A DNA stretch of 46,123 nt from an uncultured Bacteroidaceae bacterium (GTDB lineage Bacteria; Bacteroidota; Bacteroidia; Bacteroidales; Bacteroidaceae), in assembly GCA_905234125.1 (NCBI GenBank), contig CAJOGQ010000006.1:1-46123 (forward strand), given 5' to 3'. This document shows positions 42,062-46,123 of the stretch, piece by piece (positions within the stretch are counted from its first letter, which is position 1; the number at the start of each line of letters is the position of its first letter). Position numbers and translations under genes: made by a program. The notes under the pieces are model-generated. The model was not told the DNA's origin. It saw only the letters and a list, made by a program, of their open reading frames with translations, and did not search any database.

Positions 42062-42093
42062 AAAGGACGACACCCAAACGGATGCCGTCCTTT
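42062..42093 (+). terminator. Terminator after the MBL operon
   Basis: AAAGGACG (42062-42069) pairs with CGTCCTTT (42086-42093), with further partial pairing inside and CTTTTTG after it. It can also serve the convergent V-ATPase operon. Confidence 0.75.
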
Positions 42094-42117
42094 CTTTTTG
42101 CATGGTTTTGCTGATCG

Positions 42118-42678
<561 letters not shown>

Positions 42679-42680
42679 TT

Positions 42681-42715
42681 ATGCATTATGAATTATGCAT
42701 TAAGCATTATGCATC
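42681..42715 (-). repeat. 7-bp repeat array at the end of subunit I
   Basis: On the plus strand: ATGCATT, ATGAATT, ATGCATT, AAGCATT, ATGCATC. The stop of subunit I (42700-42702) and its last residues MMHNA lie inside the array. Confidence 0.75.
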
Positions 42716-44589
42716 ATCTTAAATGGTTTGTACTCTTTGCCGTTGCCTTCGAAGTCAGCATTCTTGAAGTACTCCACAAAGGTGAGTCGCATCGGGTGCA
42801 CGAACGATGAAATCATGCAGAGACCGAAGTTGATACCGTGTCCGAAGAGCAGGATGATGAGCATGACGAGTTCGTGAACGACTGGCACATCAGGACTCAT
42901 CTCCATCGCCAGTTGGTTGAACACCGAGCCCAGCACACCACCTGTCAAGCCGAGGGCAAAAAGGCGGATGTAGCTGAGGAGGTCGCCAAGCAGACCTGTG
43001 GACATGCCGTAGGTTGCCCAGATTCCGCCACCGATGTTGCTTCCCACACCAAGTGCCTTGCCCAAAACGGAGTCTTTCTTGTAAGCATTCGGATTGTTGA
43101 GGAAGAAGATACCGAGGGCAGACAGAGCGATGAGAGCATAGAACACGTACTGGACGGGTTGCGACCATTCCACGCCGAAGAGCGGGAAACCGAAAAGGAG
43201 TGTGGCACTGAGCAGTGCTACCACCCACGAGAACTTGCCCACACCATAGACGAAGCCATAGTTCTTCACAGCCTTGCAACCTGCCAGTGTCATGCCGAGC
43301 AGCACCTGAATGAGACCGATGATGACGGAAATTACCATCATGGGCGAGTAGCCGAAGAAACTGTCCTTCATCGAGTCGTTGATGAAGTAAGGCTGCATAG
43401 GCTTGATGAACTCCCAGTCAACCGTCGCAAGGTCGATGCCGAAGAAGGTGCCCGTGATGAAACCACAGATGCAGGTCATACCACCGAGCAATGCGCCGAG
43501 CTTGCCGTATTTTGCCAAATCGGGCTTGGCAAAGATGATGACAATGCTGGCTGCAAGAATCAGCAAGCCATAGCCCATGTCGCCCATGCAGAGTCCGAAG
43601 AAGAGCATGAAGAACGGGGCAAAGAACGGCAACGGGTCGATGTCGTGATAGTTGGGCAGCGAGTACATACGCAGGATGGGCTCGAAAAGCGATGAGAACT
43701 TGTCGTTCTTGATCTGAATGGGCACGTTGTCGTCGAAGGCAGGGTCTTCCAGTTCATAGAAGATGTGTTCCTTTTCGAGGTAATCCACCACCCCGTCAGC
43801 CTTTTCCTTCAGGGTCCAGCCCACCATCAACTTCACTGCACCGCCAGCAATGTCTTCCTTGCTGAGGTGTACTTTCGAAAGTTGAATGTCGTTCTCGTTA
43901 GCCACCTGTCCGGCTTCGATGGAAGCACGGTCAACGGCATTCACCTGCAACATTTGCTCATGGATGCTGGCCAACTGTTCCTCAAGCACCTTCCGTTTCT
44001 CCTGATAGACGGAAAGAGACTCATCAGGCAGGAACAGACGTTCTGCCGTGATGTCTGGCTCTTGGTCCTCGTTTGAGAAAGCCACGAAGTAGGTCTTCTT
44101 ATTGATTTCGTTGATAGCCGTGGCAAAGTACTTCTCGCCCCACTCTGCTTTGTACATCTTATTATTGACGGCATAGAAGTAAGGCTTGTAGCCCGACTGC
44201 TCCAACTGGCGGATGCTGTCCCAACTAAACTCTCCGAAGGGTTCGAGTTGCTGGATGGCATCGTCGGTGGCATCAATGCTGTGCTTCACGCTGTTCTCCT
44301 CCTTGAGCAAACGCTCTACAGTATCGAGCAACACAACAGCTTTGGAAGCATCAGCGGGCTGAGGCATGTAGGTTGCGGAAGGCTCGTAACTCTCAGCAGC
44401 AAAGTCGAGTGCCTTGAGTGCTTCCTTGTAGCGCACAGCCATGTCAAGCCCTGCCTGCAATTCGTCACTGGTAGCTCCCTGCTGAAGTTCTTCCACATGG
44501 ATGACTCCCAACTCACGAATGTCGGCAATGAACTGTTCATATTCACTTGCAGTGACAAGGAAGGTCAGTTTTTTCATGTCTTGTATCAT
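42700..44589 (-). CDS. atpI: V-type ATP synthase subunit I
   Basis: Subunit I (629 residues) is the stator and ion half-channel, equal to eukaryotic subunit a. The N-terminal half is cytosolic and helical, and the C-terminal half has about seven or eight helices (PFFAPFFMLFFGLCMGDMGYGLLI, then later segments). The start overlaps the stop of subunit D (ATGA). The C-terminal MMHNA and stop arise from a 7-bp repeat. Confidence 0.92.
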   Translation of the reverse strand: MIQDMKKLTFLVTASEYEQFIADIRELGVIHVEELQQGATSDELQAGLDMAVRYKEALKALDFAAESYEPSATYMPQPADASKAVVLLDTVERLLKEENSVKHSIDATDDAIQQLEPFGEFSWDSIRQLEQSGYKPYFYAVNNKMYKAEWGEKYFATAINEINKKTYFVAFSNEDQEPDITAERLFLPDESLSVYQEKRKVLEEQLASIHEQMLQVNAVDRASIEAGQVANENDIQLSKVHLSKEDIAGGAVKLMVGWTLKEKADGVVDYLEKEHIFYELEDPAFDDNVPIQIKNDKFSSLFEPILRMYSLPNYHDIDPLPFFAPFFMLFFGLCMGDMGYGLLILAASIVIIFAKPDLAKYGKLGALLGGMTCICGFITGTFFGIDLATVDWEFIKPMQPYFINDSMKDSFFGYSPMMVISVIIGLIQVLLGMTLAGCKAVKNYGFVYGVGKFSWVVALLSATLLFGFPLFGVEWSQPVQYVFYALIALSALGIFFLNNPNAYKKDSVLGKALGVGSNIGGGIWATYGMSTGLLGDLLSYIRLFALGLTGGVLGSVFNQLAMEMSPDVPVVHELVMLIILLFGHGINFGLCMISSFVHPMRLTFVEYFKNADFEGNGKEYKPFKMMHNA

Positions 44590-45230
44590 ACCGCAACAAC
44601 CTCCTTTCTTGCAGAAGAATCATTCTCTTCTTCCTCTTTCTTCTTTCTCGCCTCTTGAAGAGACTTCAGAATCTTTTGTGATGACTTGGAGAGGTTCTCC
44701 TCATCTTCCATAAATCGCTTGATCTTTCGTATTGCCTCTTGATATCCTGGTATCTGGACTTTCTCAAAGAGATTGACCTTTTGTGTGGTCTTTCTACGTG
44801 CATGATCAAGAAGACCAAGCTTGGCAATGACGAATTCACGCTCCACTGCTGTCTTGGCAAGTCCCTGCAAGAGATTGATGCCATCAAAGTACCACTTCGG
44901 TGCAGAAAAAAGTCCGAAGGGTTTCACGTCCAATTCGATATTCAGCAGCACTGGCACTCGAACACCTGCCACTTTCTTCACATCGAGCTGTACGTCTTTC
45001 AGGCTGACCAGTGACGCATCAAATTCACCCCATAGGGCATACATTGACTCGTAGCCACCAATCTGACTCTGCAGTTTCTTCTCCAAGGCTTCCGCTTCCT
45101 CCTTGCTTCGCTTCACCTCAAGACGCAACGCCGTCTCCTTATTCTTAATGATAGGCAACGTACGCTGACGCATCTTGAGGTTCTTCTCAATCTGCTGGAG
45201 CGATGTCTTGTTATATTGAAACTTTATCAT
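44586..45230 (-). CDS. atpD: V-type ATP synthase subunit D
   Basis: This 214-residue helical protein forms the central rotor stalk. It begins with the typical IKFQYNKTSLQQIEKNLKMRQRTLPIIKNKETALRLEV, a long N-terminal helix. The middle region is non-helical, and the C-terminal helix (YQEAIRKIKRFMEDEENLSKSSQKILKSL) is typical. The stop overlaps the start of subunit I. A spacer of 104 bp filled with inverted 7-bp arrays separates it from subunit B. Confidence 0.9.
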   Translation of the reverse strand: MIKFQYNKTSLQQIEKNLKMRQRTLPIIKNKETALRLEVKRSKEEAEALEKKLQSQIGGYESMYALWGEFDASLVSLKDVQLDVKKVAGVRVPVLLNIELDVKPFGLFSAPKWYFDGINLLQGLAKTAVEREFVIAKLGLLDHARRKTTQKVNLFEKVQIPGYQEAIRKIKRFMEDEENLSKSSQKILKSLQEARKKKEEEENDSSARKEVVAV

Positions 45231-45242
45231 AATGGATATTTT

Positions 45243-45340
45243 AATGAGGAATTAGGAGTTAGGAATTAGGAATTGATACCTGCCATGAACATGCATGACA
45301 TGACATTCAATTCCTCATTCCTAATTCCTCATTCCTAATT
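45243..45340 (-). repeat. Inverted pair of 7-bp arrays between subunits B and D
   Basis: The left arm (45243-45277) has AATGAGG, AATTAGG, AGTTAGG, AATTAGG, AATTGAT. The right arm (45306-45340) has TTCAATT, CCTCATT, CCTAATT, CCTCATT, CCTAATT, so the arms are reverse complements around a 28-nt centre. They could form a long hairpin in the message. The TAG stop of subunit B (45335-45337) falls in the last unit. Confidence 0.85.
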
Positions 45341-46123
45341 CCAATAGATGTCTGTGAATTCTTTCTTGATGTTGACCTCTTCGAGCTTAAAGTACTTCTT
45401 GAAGAGAGACCATGTAACATCCAGCATTTCAGTCGTATCGAGATTGACGTCAATGGCAAGAAGTTTATCAGCATACTCTTTGGCGAAGTCGAGACAACGA
45501 TTGTCGTAATCGGTCAAATCGAAACCATTCTCCATCTTTGTCTTAGCATTGGCTGCATCAGAATACAGACGGATGGCAGCATTCATCACTTGTGAGTGGT
45601 CTTTACGTGTCTTCTTACCTGACACAAGCTGCTTCAGACGAGACAATGAACGGAATGGGTCAACAATCACCTTACCGATATCGGAGTCACGACGCAGATA
45701 GAGCTGACCCTCGGTGATGTAACCGGTGTTGTCAGGTACAGCATGCGTGATGTCACCACCTGAAAGTGTCGTCACGGCAATGATTGTGATAGAGCCACCA
45801 CCAACACTCTCTGGGAACTGAACAGCCTTCTCATAAATCTTTGCCAAGTCAGAATAGAGAGAACCTGGCATAGAGTCCTTCGATGGAATCTGGTCCATAC
45901 GGTTCGACACGATGGAGAGCGAGTCGGCGTAAGAAGTCATGTCCGTCAAGAGCACCAGCACCGTCTCATGCTTCTCCACTGCGAAGTACTCGGCAGCCGT
46001 CAGAGCCATGTCTGGCACCAACAGACGCTCCACAGCAGGGTCTTCGGTCGTATTCATAAATGCGATGATTCGGTCGAGCGCACCAGCATTCGAGAACGTA
46101 TTCTTGAAGAAATAATAGTCATC
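45335..46123 (-). CDS. atpB: V-type ATP synthase subunit B, 5' part beyond the window
   Basis: The visible 262 residues are the C-terminal part of the non-catalytic B subunit. The frame is open to the window end and reads DDYYFFKNTFSNAGALDRII before the internal Met at 46057. Landmarks are ERLLVPDMALTAAEYFAVEKHETVLVLLTDMTSYAD, ESVGGGSITIIAV and DITHAVPDNTGYITEGQ. There is no Walker A here, as expected for B. The C-terminal Asn and the TAG stop come from a 7-bp repeat. Confidence 0.93.
   Translation of the reverse strand, partial: DDYYFFKNTFSNAGALDRIIAFMNTTEDPAVERLLVPDMALTAAEYFAVEKHETVLVLLTDMTSYADSLSIVSNRMDQIPSKDSMPGSLYSDLAKIYEKAVQFPESVGGGSITIIAVTTLSGGDITHAVPDNTGYITEGQLYLRRDSDIGKVIVDPFRSLSRLKQLVSGKKTRKDHSQVMNAAIRLYSDAANAKTKMENGFDLTDYDNRCLDFAKEYADKLLAIDVNLDTTEMLDVTWSLFKKYFKLEEVNIKKEFTDIYWN

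Noticed and set aside
46057..46123. Start of V-ATPase subunit B at the Met codon 46057
   Set aside because: The frame continues upstream in conserved B-subunit sequence to the window end.

Overview
The window reads as chromosomal DNA of a Bacteroidales bacterium, most likely a Prevotella-type member of the Prevotellaceae. Evidence: promoters follow the Bacteroidetes pattern (TTTG, about 20 nt, TAnnTTTG); the gene families are phylum-typical (Bat aerotolerance operon, DUF4837, DUF5687, DUF4295, C10 peptidase with Spi propeptide, HU-HIG protein, FISUMP-type secreted protein, HTCS-type propeller sensor); Shine-Dalgarno sites are absent; and TTG/GTG starts occur.

Layout. 1-5.7 kb: 3' part of an HU-like gene, a two-component-type propeller sensor without a kinase, and a PAP2 phosphatase behind class II fructose-bisphosphate aldolase. 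5.9-8.8 kb: rpmE2, a fucose/arabinose isomerase-family enzyme and an exported flavodoxin. 9.0-12.7 kb: three consecutive secreted proteins (C10 protease, caspase-fold protein, FISUMP protein). 12.9-18.5 kb: glyA, rlmN, DUF4837 lipoprotein, pdxA and a flippase-like membrane protein. 18.5-24.2 kb, minus strand: ABC ATPase and DUF5687 permease, LolA-like carrier, FtsK. 24.3-33.5 kb, minus: moxR, DUF58, a BatD-like protein, batA, batB, batC, batD, batE, then a PAP2 phosphatase. 33.7-37.7 kb, minus: ftsY, rimO, an HU gene and an HU-coiled coil-transmembrane-LysM protein. 37.9-38.8 kb, minus: rpmB, rpmG, DUF4295 and tRNA-Arg(TCT). 39.0-42.0 kb: sstT, an MBL-fold lipoprotein and an unknown secreted protein. 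42.1 kb to the end, minus: V-type ATPase subunits B (partial), D, I and K, with the Na+-type ligand set in K.

The most striking features lie outside ordinary gene calls. (1) A related 42-44 nt spacer carrying a small hairpin directly after the stop codon occurs at three unrelated gene junctions. (2) Short tandem repeats with a strict 7-bp period recur at many junctions; they supply stop codons, one TTG start, two signal-peptide cores and a heptapeptide linker in FtsK. (3) Four GGCGCC-centred palindromes are spaced exactly 23 bp apart. (4) One protein appears built to join DNA (HU domain) to peptidoglycan (LysM) across the inner membrane. (5) A secreted C10 protease and a secreted caspase-fold protein are adjacent. 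All assignments are from reading the sequence; no database search was run.
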